Part shown: piece by piece, positions 48,205-59,553 of the stretch | Layout: every line of letters begins with the position of its first letter | Numbering within the stretch: the stretch's first letter is position 1 | NCBI RefSeq assembly: GCF_964355755.1 | Contig: NC_092672.1 | Coordinates: 36,514,501-36,578,500 of the forward strand | Source of the DNA: Antedon mediterranea | Taxonomy: Eukaryota > Echinodermata > Crinoidea > Comatulida > Antedonidae | Direction: 5' to 3' | DNA length: 64,000 nucleotides | Notes under the pieces: model-generated | What the model saw: only the letters and a program-made list of their open reading frames with translations | What the model was told of the DNA's origin: nothing | The model's database searches: none | Made by a program: the position numbers and the translations under genes

Positions 48205-48695
48205 GTAAGAAATACACATAATCAACAATAACCAATACAATAATCAATAATAACAATAATCAATACAATAATCAATAATAACAATAATCAATACAATAAT
48301 CGATAATAACAATAATCGATACAATAATCAATAATAACAATAATCAATAATAACAATAATCAATAATAACAATAATCAATAATAACAATAATCAATACAC
48401 ATAATCAATAATAACAATAATCAATACAATAATCAATAATAACAATAATCAATACAATAATCAATAATAACAATAATCAATACAATAATCAATAATAACA
48501 ATAATCAATACACATAATCAATAATAACAATAATCAATACACATAATAATAACAATAATCAATACAATAATCAATAATAACAATAATCAATACAATAATC
48601 AATAATAACAATAATCAATACAATAATCAATAATAACAATAATCAATACACATAATCAATAATAACAATAATCAATACACATAATCAACAATTAT
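48205..48695 (+). repeat. AATAATCAATAATAAC tandem array
   Basis: Roughly 490 bp of interleaved CAATAATCAATA, AACAATAATCAATAC and ACACATAATCAATA units, strongly A/C biased on the plus strand. Confidence 0.92.
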
Positions 48696-49051
48696 ATGTG
48701 CTGCGTGCAATATTCTTCTATGTTTTAATAACTACTTTACAATTTCAATATGTAACTCTGCGCATGCTCGTAATGTTTCTGAGCGTGTGTAGAATGACTT
48801 TACGACTCGACATCTGCGTGGTCGCGTTGTGCATCGTGGAAGCGAAATGTCGCAACTATTATGTAATAAAAATTGTTGCTTTTAATAGAGAGTGATAGGG
48901 ATTAAATGACGATAGTGATATGATGTGGGATTAGCCGATTTATCTTATATATCATATAGGGATTAGGAGTGTATTTTGTACATACTATTCGCAATTGAGA
49001 GATACACTTTGCAGGAGATTACGTTAATGAGTTGCTTCTAATCGTTTTCAG

Positions 49052-49149
49052 ATTACAGAGCACTCGAAGAAATGGAAACATCATTACAACGACAGCAGGA
49101 AGAAATCAATTCCATTTCAAACATTACATTTTCTCTCAGTAAATTGTAG
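49052..49149 (+). CDS. orphan terminal exon-like segment, coiled coil
   Basis: After a clear acceptor (ATCGTTTTCAG) a frame entered with one borrowed base reads YRALEEMETSLQRQQEEINS and continues to ISNITFSLSKL with stop TAG at 49147. Its heptad pattern and low-complexity-free composition look like a protein C-terminus. The CCDC42 exon at 40563 ends in phase 0 and would not feed this frame. I could not find the partner exon. It may be the 3' exon of a small unknown gene, or a relic. Family not recognised. Confidence 0.3.
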
Positions 49150-49197
49150 AAAAAATATGTAAAAACGCGTGAAAGTATAATTTAGAAAGTGTGATCT

Positions 49198-49342
49198 AAA
49201 GCTCTGTCTACACTATCAAACTAGTTTGACAAAAAAAGTGTAATGTGCCCAAATATGGTAGTGATATATGACATCATCGTGTCCATATACGGAAACATCA
49301 CATTTTTTTGTTACATAAAGTTTAAGTGTAGACGGCTTTAAG
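49198..49342. mobile_element. family A element
   Basis: TAAAGCTCTGTCTACACTATC at the left; decayed AAGTGTAGACGGCTTTA at the right. One internal unit, 48 bp after the orphan exon-like segment. Confidence 0.83.
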
Positions 49343-49431
49343 CAATGTTTATGCTCTAAAAATCAAAATAGGTTACTTAGTTATTGCGATATAGGCCTAC
49401 ATATAAGCGTGAGATGATGGTAGGCCTACAC

Positions 49432-50219
49432 TAAAGGCTTGTTCACACTATACCTAGGTGGGATTCACAGTTTAACACTGCGCAGCTGTTCGCGATTCGA
49501 GCGTTTGATTTTTCGCAGTTATATTTTGTTTTCATAGCATCATCGGCGGTTTACACTGCATTGTGCTCCTATACTTTGTTAGTAGAGGATACATTTTCGT
49601 CACTCGGACCTCAAATGTAATATGACGACTTCGCTGTACGCAAATGTGTCTATTTAGCTCTGTTGGGAATGAATATTTAACTATAGTACATGTTGAAGTG
49701 TACTTGAATGAAGATCCATTGCAGAGTAAATAATAGCGCACGTTCTTCGTGGCCCGCCATAGTTTCATCATCAGCAGACGATAACTAGGTCGGTAACACT
49801 CGGCTACTGTGTGTTGTATTTTGGTTAATGTGACAATTTGCTTCATTTTGTGTTTTTCATTTTCGTATTAAAACTGTGGCTTGGGAGCGAATAAAGCTAC
49901 TGTAGGCTTTATTCCCACTAGGACGCCATGGAAGGACGTACGAACAACGCAAGTAATTTAACAATCGCACAAACAAAAGTTCGGATTTTCTGTCGCTTAT
50001 GATTGGATAAATTATACATTTGCGCGCGTAAGCTTGGTTCCCACTCAAGGACGTAGAGACGCAGCGCAAGTGAGTTGGCCAATGACTAACGACAGTTTGA
50101 ATAATCCATCGTTTGTGATTGGTCGAATCATCTTTGTGCTTTTACACTGCGTCTCTCTAGTTGGAACCAAGAATTACTTTTACGTCCATGCGTTACGTCC
50201 TAGTGTGAACAGAGCTTTA
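49432..50219. mobile_element. 788-bp composite element with related termini
   Basis: Left end TAAAGGCTTGTTCACACTA and right end TAGTGTGAACAGAGCTTTA are inverted repeats close to the family A and B termini. Inside lie two family B-like foldbacks (about 49905-50020 and 50030-50215). No transposase frame. Confidence 0.55.
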
Positions 50220-50750
50220 GACACTGAAACACAATGTTGGTTAGGATGATGTATGATAACGCATAAATATTCGTTGAGATCGACTGCATAATAGAGGATA
50301 ATGAAATGATTACAGCCATGGCAGGAATTAGATCTAGAGGCACGCGTACTTGTCAAATATAACGAAATTATGGACACGAATCAATGTAGCGTACTTGCCA
50401 TTTTAGCTGATATTTTAAAATAATGTACGTGTTAAGATGAAGGTAATTAGGGGCTCAGGGATGGGAATAATTCAATTATGATCGAGTAGATTGTGAGGCG
50501 GAACAATGTTTGTATGTCGAGGCGGATGTTAGGTATTCTTATATTATAAGTAAAGGATGACCTACGTTTCCTAAATGAATAAAGTAAGCTTGAGAATATC
50601 TTCTTACTATATATACTGGAGAATTCTCCCGCGACTTTAAATTTATTAGTGTTGGTTCGCCATACAAACTTTTAAACAATATTTCTATATTCTTTTGATA
50701 CTTACGGTAATAATCGCTGTTTTTAACAAAATAGAAACACTAATGACAAG

Positions 50751-50766
50751 CCCCCCCCCCCCCCCC
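50751..50766. repeat. poly-C tract
   Basis: Sixteen consecutive C residues followed by AAATC; flanks are ordinary. Confidence 0.9.
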
Positions 50767-50910
50767 AAATCATCATCCCCACACTCCAACCTGCGTGACA
50801 CGTACTGCGATATATTCATCAACAAAACGGACAGACGATCATACTCTAGGCCTACACGATGGAAATCTTTTCTTTCTTGTCTGAAAAATGGGTGCGCACG
50901 TTTGTTTTTT

Positions 50911-51065
50911 GGTTCCCACTAGAGACGCAACACAAGGACGTAATGCAACGTAAGTGAGTTGCCCAATCACAAACGATGGATTACTCGAACTAACGCTTGT
51001 CATTGGTTAACACGCTTGCGTTGTGTTTACGTCCTTGCGTTACGTTCTAGTGGGAACCAAGCTTA
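50911..51065. mobile_element. family B element
   Basis: GGTTCCCACTAGAGACGC at the left and TCTAGTGGGAACCAAGCTTA at the right, with GCCCAATCACAAACGATGG and TTGTCATTGGTTAACACGC between. Confidence 0.82.
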
Positions 51066-51800
51066 AGTACGTCATATGGTATGGACGCTTGAAATGTTGC
51101 GTAATTTTGTATCTTTCGTTGTCACAGAACAGATGTATTCAATCAGTGCTTTAGACATGATATGTTAAAATGAAACGGCATTCTCTTTTTTTTCCACTAT
51201 GTATTCAAAATGCTTTATAATGCATCTATTCAATATTTCACAAATTGCAAACTAAATCGACAGGAGACCGAGAGAAATTTAGAAAAACATTAGTATTTCT
51301 GCTGATCTATCGACTTCATAAAACGTATAGTGATGAATTCGAAACTATTTATTCATTCATCTGTCATTATTCAAACGATAAAACTGAGATTTGAAATTTG
51401 AGCCTTGAGCGCCGACGAACGAGTGGATAGCAAACATTGTGGCGGCGAAATTGCACTCTAGGTTCTAGCTACAAAAGCAACGCGTATACGCATGCGCATC
51501 AACTTAAAATCACGCTTGCTAATTTCAACGGATCTGATTTAGGTCCGTCCCTCCTAACGACAGGTGTACATTTTATACGTTAGCATAAGATAATGTTTTT
51601 ATGCTTTACGGGAAATGAGCACAGGTAATATAAGTTGAATTATGTCATAAATGGTGATTATTCGGAAATATTCAACTACAAAAATTCTTTTCAGTTTTTC
51701 GTTATGCATTCAGTGTCAAATATACGTAATACAGAATGTATTGATTAACATGATTAGTATCATTGTAAGGTCATTATCAACGTTAAAGTTTCACTAAACT

Positions 51801-52232
51801 TGTGTCTATTTTTGTGTTTTTTCCCTTTTAAATCGCCGATCAGACCTCATGGATTGTCCTCTCGCTTCCTAAAGCTTAATTTTAGATTAAATGAAAGAAA
51901 CCAATATTATGTCTTTAATTATTAATAACATTCATATTACTCATTATCAATTATATTTAATTTAATTCCATAATTTGAATTGGATGACGTTTTAACGTGA
52001 CCATGCATGTGTCTATTTTGGTGTTTCTTTCCCTTTTAAATCGCCGAGCAGAAACTCATGGATTGGTATCTCGCTTCCTAAATCTTAATTTCCATAAGAA
52101 AAAAAAGAAACCGCATTAATTATTATATATATTATTACATATATTATTATTTACATCAACATCCATATTACTCATTATCAACTCAAATTATAATTTGAAT
52201 CATTCTATTCCAAAATGTGAATTGGATGACGT
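51801..52232. repeat. tandem duplication of about 210 bp
   Basis: Two diverged copies start at 51801 and 52009. Both contain GTGTCTATTTT, CCCTTTTAAATCGCCGA, CTCATGGATTG, TCTCGCTTCCTAAA, CATATTACTCATTATCAA and GAATTGGATGACGTT in the same order. Non-coding. Confidence 0.75.
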
Positions 52233-52609
52233 TATAATGAACATTATTGTTTCAATAAATATTTGCACTTTAGATTAGGTTCGTGGTCAGTATTCAATTA
52301 TCTGAAACTCTGTGCAATAGAATTTGCTATTTATATACATGCCAATATATATTATGTTGTACTGCATGAGTTCGTACGGCAACCAGCAAAGCCTTGTTTC
52401 ACTTTTTTTTCTTCGTATTTAATGTTATATCTTGGGGTGGGTCAAACTTAGTCTTTTCTGACTTATCTGACGCTACCAAGCCCACCCCCTCCCCCCACAT
52501 GACTGAACTACTTTTTTCATTGTATTTATAATAATGCAAGTAATAATAATAACTAATTATTTTATCATAATGTTATTGTATAGGTTGTTATATTGTAGAA
52601 ATATAAGCA

Positions 52610-52725
52610 ATGACGTAAACGCAACGCAAGTAATTTGACCAATCGCGTTACAATAGACCATCATTCATCACGTCGTGATTGGTCAAATTACTTCAGTTAC
52701 ATTTTACGTCCTTGAAATGAAGCTT
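52610..52725. mobile_element. family B element, terminally trimmed
   Basis: AATGACGTAAACGCAACGC, TTTGACCAATCGCG and the mirrored GTGATTGGTCAAATTACTT then TTTTACGTCCTTG. Confidence 0.65.
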
Positions 52726-53402
52726 AACGGAAATTAGTATGCCTAACCAACGTAAATTTATTTATTAATTTTTTTAATTTGATTTAACTTTAATTGAGAT
52801 TGTTACGTCATCATCATCCAATTGAACAGTTGGTTGTCCCATATCAGTAATTGATTGTTGGTTGTCACCAAAGTTCCACCAAATGACACTAATAACACCA
52901 CTTCCTTTTCCTAGCCATCTTTCACTTCAGGCCTGACTTCTTTTTCTTTGCTTTATTCATTCATATCCATTAAACAGTACATTATACAGGCACAATCTCT
53001 TTACAGTTTAAACAATGCTGCAAACTTAAATTGACAATGTCATTCACTAACCACGTCTACTGTCATACATTTCCAGTTACGGTGTCAAAAATGCACACTA
53101 CTTTTGTCAGCAAGTTTTGTGAATGTTCTCCTTCCATTCGATGCTCACATTCAACTGATACATTTCAATCACACTCGATAAACAAACTATATTTTTCTTT
53201 TGTCAATAAGTTTCAATACTGATTATTTTTACAAAACAAGTATTTCTATTTCGTATTTTGATAGGCATACATGATGGATGTTTATTCATTTACATTAATT
53301 GACGCCACGAAATCGCATTGGATATATCACGTAAAATATCATAGGTTACTTTTACAAATTCTCAGGTACTATCATCAAATGCTAACCTTTAATTTGCTCT
53401 AT

Positions 53403-53615
53403 TCACCAACGCTGTTCAGAACAATCGGTCAATAATATTCCGTATTTACTAAAGGTAATTAATTCGTGTTTGATGTATTTCTCGTGTATCCAAGCGTACG
53501 TAGCATCATATTTGTTCTCGGATAGATTTACCGATGGCTGTCTGTTAGACGTACTAAGTTCGCTTGGGCCATTTGACGGCAAGCTTCCGAGGTGTACTAA
53601 GTTCGACTGGGCCAT
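53403..53615 (-). CDS. small open frame of unknown nature
   Basis: A 70-codon frame begins MAQSNLVHLGSLPSNG and includes YAWIHEKYIKHELITF. It is preceded closely by a TTTAAATATA stretch. Codons 1-20 and the sequence just upstream are a short direct repeat (ACTAAGTTCG-x-TGGGCCAT-x-TGACGG). No family recognised; it could be a first exon or chance. Confidence 0.2.
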   Translation of the reverse strand: MAQSNLVHLGSLPSNGPSELSTSNRQPSVNLSENKYDATYAWIHEKYIKHELITFSKYGILLTDCSEQRW

Positions 53616-53917
53616 CTGACGGTATATTTAAAGTTTAACGTTTTCTTGATTAATTTTAAGTTACCGTTAATGGGATGGCTTTGAATTTAGAGTAGAATTT
53701 TGAAGTTGAATGTTTGCAAGTTAAACCAACTGTGAATGTTACAATAATCTCTCTTGATAACTAAAGTAATGAGAGATTCCACATAACATAAACACCACTG
53801 GATTGTAATTTCTGACGCCAACGGCGTGCCATGGTTACATCAGAATTATGTCCAGACAGACTAATCTAGTTTATAAACATCATTGGCTAAATTGAAGTTT
53901 ACATTGAATGTATGTTA

Positions 53918-54574
53918 AGCTTGGTTCTCACTAGTACGCAACTTAGCGACGTAGGCGCAATTCAAGTGAGTTGACCAATCACAAGCGACTGTTTGGCGAA
54001 TCAATCGTTTGTGATTGGTTCAATTCTTACTTGAATCTTACTTGAATCTTCGGGCTCTTGATTAAGGCAAATGCCTTTTAAACGCCCTCCATTTCTTCTG
54101 TATTAATCTAGAATTGGTAGCAAAATTTATCTCCCATTGCTCTGTCTTTGTTTAGTTGATCCTTGAATGCATTTATGTTTTCTGCTTGTACTGTAGTGTG
54201 GTATAGATTGTTCCATGTGTTGACGATTCTACATGAAAAGGAGTGGCTTCTGATTTTCAGTCGGGCTCTTGGCTTTCTTAATTTGAATTGATGGCCCCTT
54301 GTTCTACTGTCCTCTCTAAAGTCAAAAAAGGTTTCGGCTTCAATATCATTAAGCGCGGTTCCCACTAGCGACGCAACGCAAGGACGTAACGCAACGCAAG
54401 CGAATTGACCAATCACAAGCGATGGCTTATTCGCTTGTGATTGCTAACTGTCTATAACTTCGCTTGTCATTGGTTAAAACGCTTGCGTTGCGTTTACGTC
54501 CTTGCGTTACGTTCTAGTGGGAACCAAACTTAAGTTGCGCTTACGTCCTTGCGTTGTGTCCTAGTAGTGAGAAC
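53918..54574. mobile_element. family B element split by a LINE piece and a second B copy
   Basis: The left half (AGCTTGGTTCTCACTAG onward, to about 54035) and right end (TTGCGCTTACGTCCTTGCG, ending 54574) belong to one copy. Between them are LINE sequence (about 54040-54350) and an intact B copy (54354-54533). Confidence 0.75.
54036..54350 (-). mobile_element. LINE 3' end fragment with tandem tail
   Basis: On the minus strand residues DSRTRGHQFKLRKPRARLKI, SFSCRIVNTWNNL and NAFKDQLNK form a typical LINE ORF2 C-terminus. The 3' end is a short tandem (ATTCAAGTAAG twice). Different family from the fragment at 33455, judging by its tail. Confidence 0.85.
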
Positions 54575-56585
54575 CAAGATCCAAAAGGATCATATTTCCT
54601 ATTTGTGTATTTGACCAAAATCTCATTACTATTATGTATAGGTCTGTAGTCATTATAATTAGTCATTATGTATATATGTTAATTTAATTTCTTGACTGTA
54701 CATGTATTATTAACATGGGGGAAATATATGGTACTCCATGGTACTAATAAGTACACCACACTCTATGGTTGTCTCTTTCCTCTTTAATTTCTATTTTCAT
54801 ATTGTTACTTTGTTACCTTTTACTTTGATTTGGAATAAAATAAATATCATTTTAAAAAGTAATATGAGAAGAGTGAAACACAAATATTTATTTCAACAGT
54901 AAATGACACAAACGTTGTCTCAGACCGTACCATGCCAAAGTAATGTAATTATTAATTTGCTTACGATAAGATTTATTTAAAAAGAATCCTATGATTGCAA
55001 ATTAATCTTGGCTATTAAGCTTCGCGTCGTGTTGTTTTGAAATTCCTTTGCTTAAAGATCTGACAGCAGTTTTACGCTGAAATTGAACACTAATTCTTCC
55101 TGATTAAGCCATTCATTATAATTTACTTATAATACTCATCCTAATGACAAATTGGATACTAAGATGTATTAAGTTATCTTCTCTTGTTATTATTATTATA
55201 TTTAGGCGCGCCACTAAATGAATAGCGTTATGAGAGTGCCTAGATTAAAGGTAGCATTGAATATCGTTAAGAATTGGAACCGAGATTAACAGTAATATAA
55301 AGGGAATCTGTGGTTGCATAGGCCTACTATACAAATTATATATTAATATTTTTCACTGATAGATTAATAATGATGAATGTTCACATTAATTTAGCCACTG
55401 TATGTTATTATTAAAACCAGGATGTGGCCTATAAAATGGACAAATTTGGCTCAATTTATGAGTAGATTTAATTAGAAACTCCTATTATATTCATGTTTAT
55501 ATAATAAAACGTGCTTTCATCGAGCGTGTACGAAACGCTCGGAAATCGCTATAGCTTAGCTTTTAGATTCTTTTTTTACGAGAATTGCTTACGCGATAAT
55601 ACCCACTATTAAACTATCTTGTCTTCGATCCTCACACTTGCAATCTATCTAATCACATATATTCTGACGTCAGCATTTTAGCAGCAAAAAACGTGACGTC
55701 AGTATAAAAGTAGATTCGAGTTTTTATAGTAGTTTTTTTTAAACTTAAACTTCACTCGTAATAAATCAATTTAACATGTGAAGATGATGACTTTAACATT
55801 CGTGTTGTGATTGACATGCCTGATTGATTATTTATATCTTTAAACTTATTTTAACGTATTTCATTTTGACTAGAAACAAAAGAAGAAAAGAAAGTAAAAT
55901 CTGTAGTCTTATTGTTGATGAAACAGAGGAATTTGGAAGGCTTTTAAGAATTGACAAGATTATTTTGACGATATGTTAATATCTTAAAATAAAAAAAATA
56001 TTATAAATCCCATACTTATTACAAGTATTAGATTATTTTATAATCCTCTTATATTAAGTTAGTGCTTAAGGAGTGGAACAGTATATTTCATGATTATCCA
56101 TATTATGTATGTGTATATATTTGCATCATTTTTTTTTTATCAGTAAAAGATAAGTTGTGAAAATTGGTATGCTGCGTTTGATCCCAGATCAATCTCATTG
56201 ATGGATCTTAGGTTGAAAGGTAGAATACAAGTAAAAATTGAATTTATCATCTTCTTTTAGATGAGATCAGTCATTGTAATTGTATTCAAGATGAAGTATC
56301 TCTTTTTAGTGGTATGTTCTCACCACAAAGTGAATCGCTCGGTTGGAAGTTTCTACTACTAAATCACCTTACATACGCTTTAATGTGGTCTTTAAATGTT
56401 CGTCAATGTGGTCTTTAAATGGTTCTTACTGTAGTCTGTGGTCTTGATTGATTTGGATATTTAGATAATAGACTAGAAATTAAATGTATTTTCTACATGT
56501 TTTCTTTATCTTGAAAAAGAAAACAAATGACAATTATTTACGGTTGTTTTTTTCTTTCTTCCTTCCATTTTTATTTACAATCTTA
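54575..56585. other. no gene seen
   Basis: AT-rich, unique-looking sequence. An imperfect hairpin, GATCCCAGATCAATctcATTG and on to GGATC, lies at about 56178-56205. Nothing else stands out. Confidence 0.45.
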
Positions 56586-56686
56586 AACTCTCAAACACGT
56601 TTGACAAAAAAATATGGTAGTGATATGACATCATCATGTCCATATATGGGCACATCACATTTTTTGTCACATAAAGTTTGAAATAA
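56586..56686. mobile_element. family A element without termini
   Basis: Core CACGTTTGACAAAAAAATATGG, TGACATCATCATGTCC and CACATAAAGTTTGA; the terminal 20 bp on both sides are gone. Confidence 0.75.
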
Positions 56687-56689
56687 ATG

Positions 56690-58514
56690 TACTTAATGAT
56701 CTTATATTTGTACATGAATAATATTATAAAGTTGTAAATTCTAAATGTATTCGTGTTATTTGTTGTTCATGGCATCTAACGTGATTAATGTTTGTAATAT
56801 CACCAAAAATGTACGAACTTCCATGAAATATTAGCCAATTAATTCCATTTAAAATACATGTGCGATTGCAATTTTTCAATGTCCGTCAGGTCGATTTAAA
56901 TACGACACATAAGATAAAAGATTACTCGAGAAATTCACGATCCTGCCATTTTGCCAAGGCTGACATGGAAATTAAAGTGTTGTATAGAACAGACATTTGA
57001 GATTCTATACACTAAGTTTTCTAAAACATTCAATATTTATTATATGATTGGCTTATATTGTTTTTGAATATTACAGTATTGTATTGAATAACATTATTTA
57101 TGAATTAATATCGATTTTTTCGTCGTCATCCAATGCTGGATGTAACTCTCCTCGAGCATTTTCCAATTCTTTTTCTCTGAAAAACCAGTTCGCCTCTTGA
57201 TTTCCTCTCCATCATCTTTTTTTGTCTTCCCCCTTTTCCTCCAGGTCTTGGTTGCCATTATGTCACTCTTTTTGTCAATATATTGTCAGTTTTTTTTCTC
57301 CATTTCATAAACATGTCTTTTGTCGTTGTGCAAGTTGTAGAATTCTTTCTTCATTTTTGTTTTCGCCTTTGTTGCTATGCTTTTGCTCCTCATTAAATAA
57401 CACATTTACTCTTCTTCTAGTGACAATAGTATTATCTTGTTAAAATGTTTTTACATTCCATAGCACATCCAATCAGTTTTTACTCGATATGAAATCATTT
57501 TATGTTTTATGTAGGTTTACTGGCCAATATATAGATATATATATATATTAAATAAATTAAACCTCTTTGAGTTTTCTATCGTTTTGATTTGAGATAGCAG
57601 AAACATTGTATTTGCTTTTCATTTTCATACTTGTTTGTGTTAAATAAATCTAAGAGATTTTTCCAAAACATTAGATATACTTTTGTTATTGATTTCAAGT
57701 GGCCAACGTTTAGAAAGGTATAGTTTTGTTTTTAAAATCGTTTGAAAATCTGGAGTAATGCGTTAAAATGTGGCTAACCTGCTTGGCATTCTTTAATCAA
57801 ACCCCACATGTTCAGGTTCAAATCCTCTGGTAGTAGTATGGTAGTAGTTTTTCAATCAATCTCTTTTAGGAAATATGTTTTGATTTGAAATTAAATTGGT
57901 TGTTTTTTAGTAGAAAAATGACATTTTATCGAGAGAAAAAAAAAACAAGATTGCATTTCCAGGAAGAACTAGGACACTTTAAATTCTCATAAAAGTAATA
58001 ATTTATATAAGTTGAAGGACGAGAAAACGAACGTTTAAGGTTACACAGTTAAAAGCAATAAAAGTTATAAAATATCACACTACAATATTCTTGAATATTA
58101 TATTACAGTGAAGATGAAATATTGTGTTCATAGTGTTTTAATGAAAATAAATATTTGCACACATTTACCTTGTTGAAAATATCTATTTATTTCAAATGTA
58201 AATCTTTGTTTAAATAATTATAACATAAAAACAACTTGTAGTAGGAAAATAAAGTGTTTTACTTTTACTAATATACCTGTTGAATATTTTACAATAATCT
58301 TTCTGATCTAAAACATGATTTGTTATATTGATAAAATAATAAATTTATATACTAAGCATATATGCTCCTGGAAAAGCATGTATTTAAAATGCGAATTTTG
58401 CTGTAATGTCATTACTCACACGGCGGCCGTAGCAGATGTGTAATCAATCGCTGTCAAATGCGCGCCTATGACCATTTAATAGCATAATGTGTTTAATCGC
58501 TAAGTAGTGCTTTG
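56690..58514. other. no gene seen
   Basis: AT-rich, with a short (AT)n run near 57530-57550. A 73-codon Ser/Phe-rich frame at 57222 has a T-rich, non-protein-like makeup. Confidence 0.45.
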
Positions 58515-58658
58515 AACCAAGCAACCCGATTGGCTCCCTATGGACGCAACGCGAGGACGCGAGTATTTTGACCAATCGCAAGTGACAGTTTAGATGATAC
58601 GTTTGTGATTGGTCAAATCATTACGTATACGTTCTTACGTTGCGTCCTGGTAGGCGTC
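58515..58658. mobile_element. family B element, decayed
   Basis: GATTGGCTCCCTATGGACGC, TTTTGACCAATCGCAAGTGA and mirrored GTGATTGGTCAAATCATTACG, then TTGCGTCCTGGTAGGCG. Confidence 0.65.
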
Positions 58659-59553
58659 AATACAATTAGGGTAAACATAAATAACATTTATACTCTTTTT
58701 CTGTTCCTTTGAAACAACACATTTTGATTAACATTATTTTAGCTATTTTTATACAACAAATTCATAAACATCCAAATAATGAACATATCTATGTAAATCA
58801 TATGACAAAGATATGACTGGAAACTTAATATCTGAACACAATATACAATGATTCTGTCTTATTAAAGAAGCCATTTCTCAATTCTGTGCTTTGCGTAAGT
58901 TCAGACACCGGCGCCTAAGTCGTTAAAAAACGAGACTAAATTTAAATTACGATAAATCTTTTCTTCTATACATAGAAAACAACTTCAACTAAACGCAATT
59001 CATTCATTTCATATCTCTCAAAATGTTTTTAAATACATGGCGTTTTACTTTCCAGAAAGAACACAGTTTAAAAAGAAGTCATAAAGTCGATATACATATG
59101 CGCATGCACAGAATTTTCTTCTGTAACGTGCGCGTATTTTGCTTGACACGTCATGAAAAGCAATTATTGAAGTAGTTATATGGTTTGTTATATTTTATAG
59201 TTTTATGTCTTGATGATTTATGTTCGGAACTAAACTAGTTCGTCGTCAATTTATTTATCATTTTTGGAATGAGGTTTTTGTTATCACGACGCGCCTGTAC
59301 CTACTATCAAGTCAAAAAGTCATTCTGTGCATTGTCAGAATAGTTGTTGGACTCTGCGTAGTGGCGCATCTAGTTGTCATCGTATCTTTAAAAAGAAACT
59401 ATTGTTCTCAATGTGTGAACATTAAATTCCTTAAAATGTTGAAAAATCTGAAATAAATATATTGTCAAATTCTTAGTAGTGTGCGTCTAACCATTCATTA
59501 CTATTTTGAGTTGAGTTTTCAATTGACCTTATTTATATTCATAAGGTCAATTA

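Noticed and set aside
56178-56205. Hairpin GATCCCAGATCAAT/ATTGATGGATC as a microRNA precursor
   Set aside because: The stem is too short (about 12 bp, imperfect), with no flanking pairing.
57222-57443. 73-codon frame
   Set aside because: T-rich sequence giving Ser/Phe/Leu bias, no splice context and no recognisable motif.
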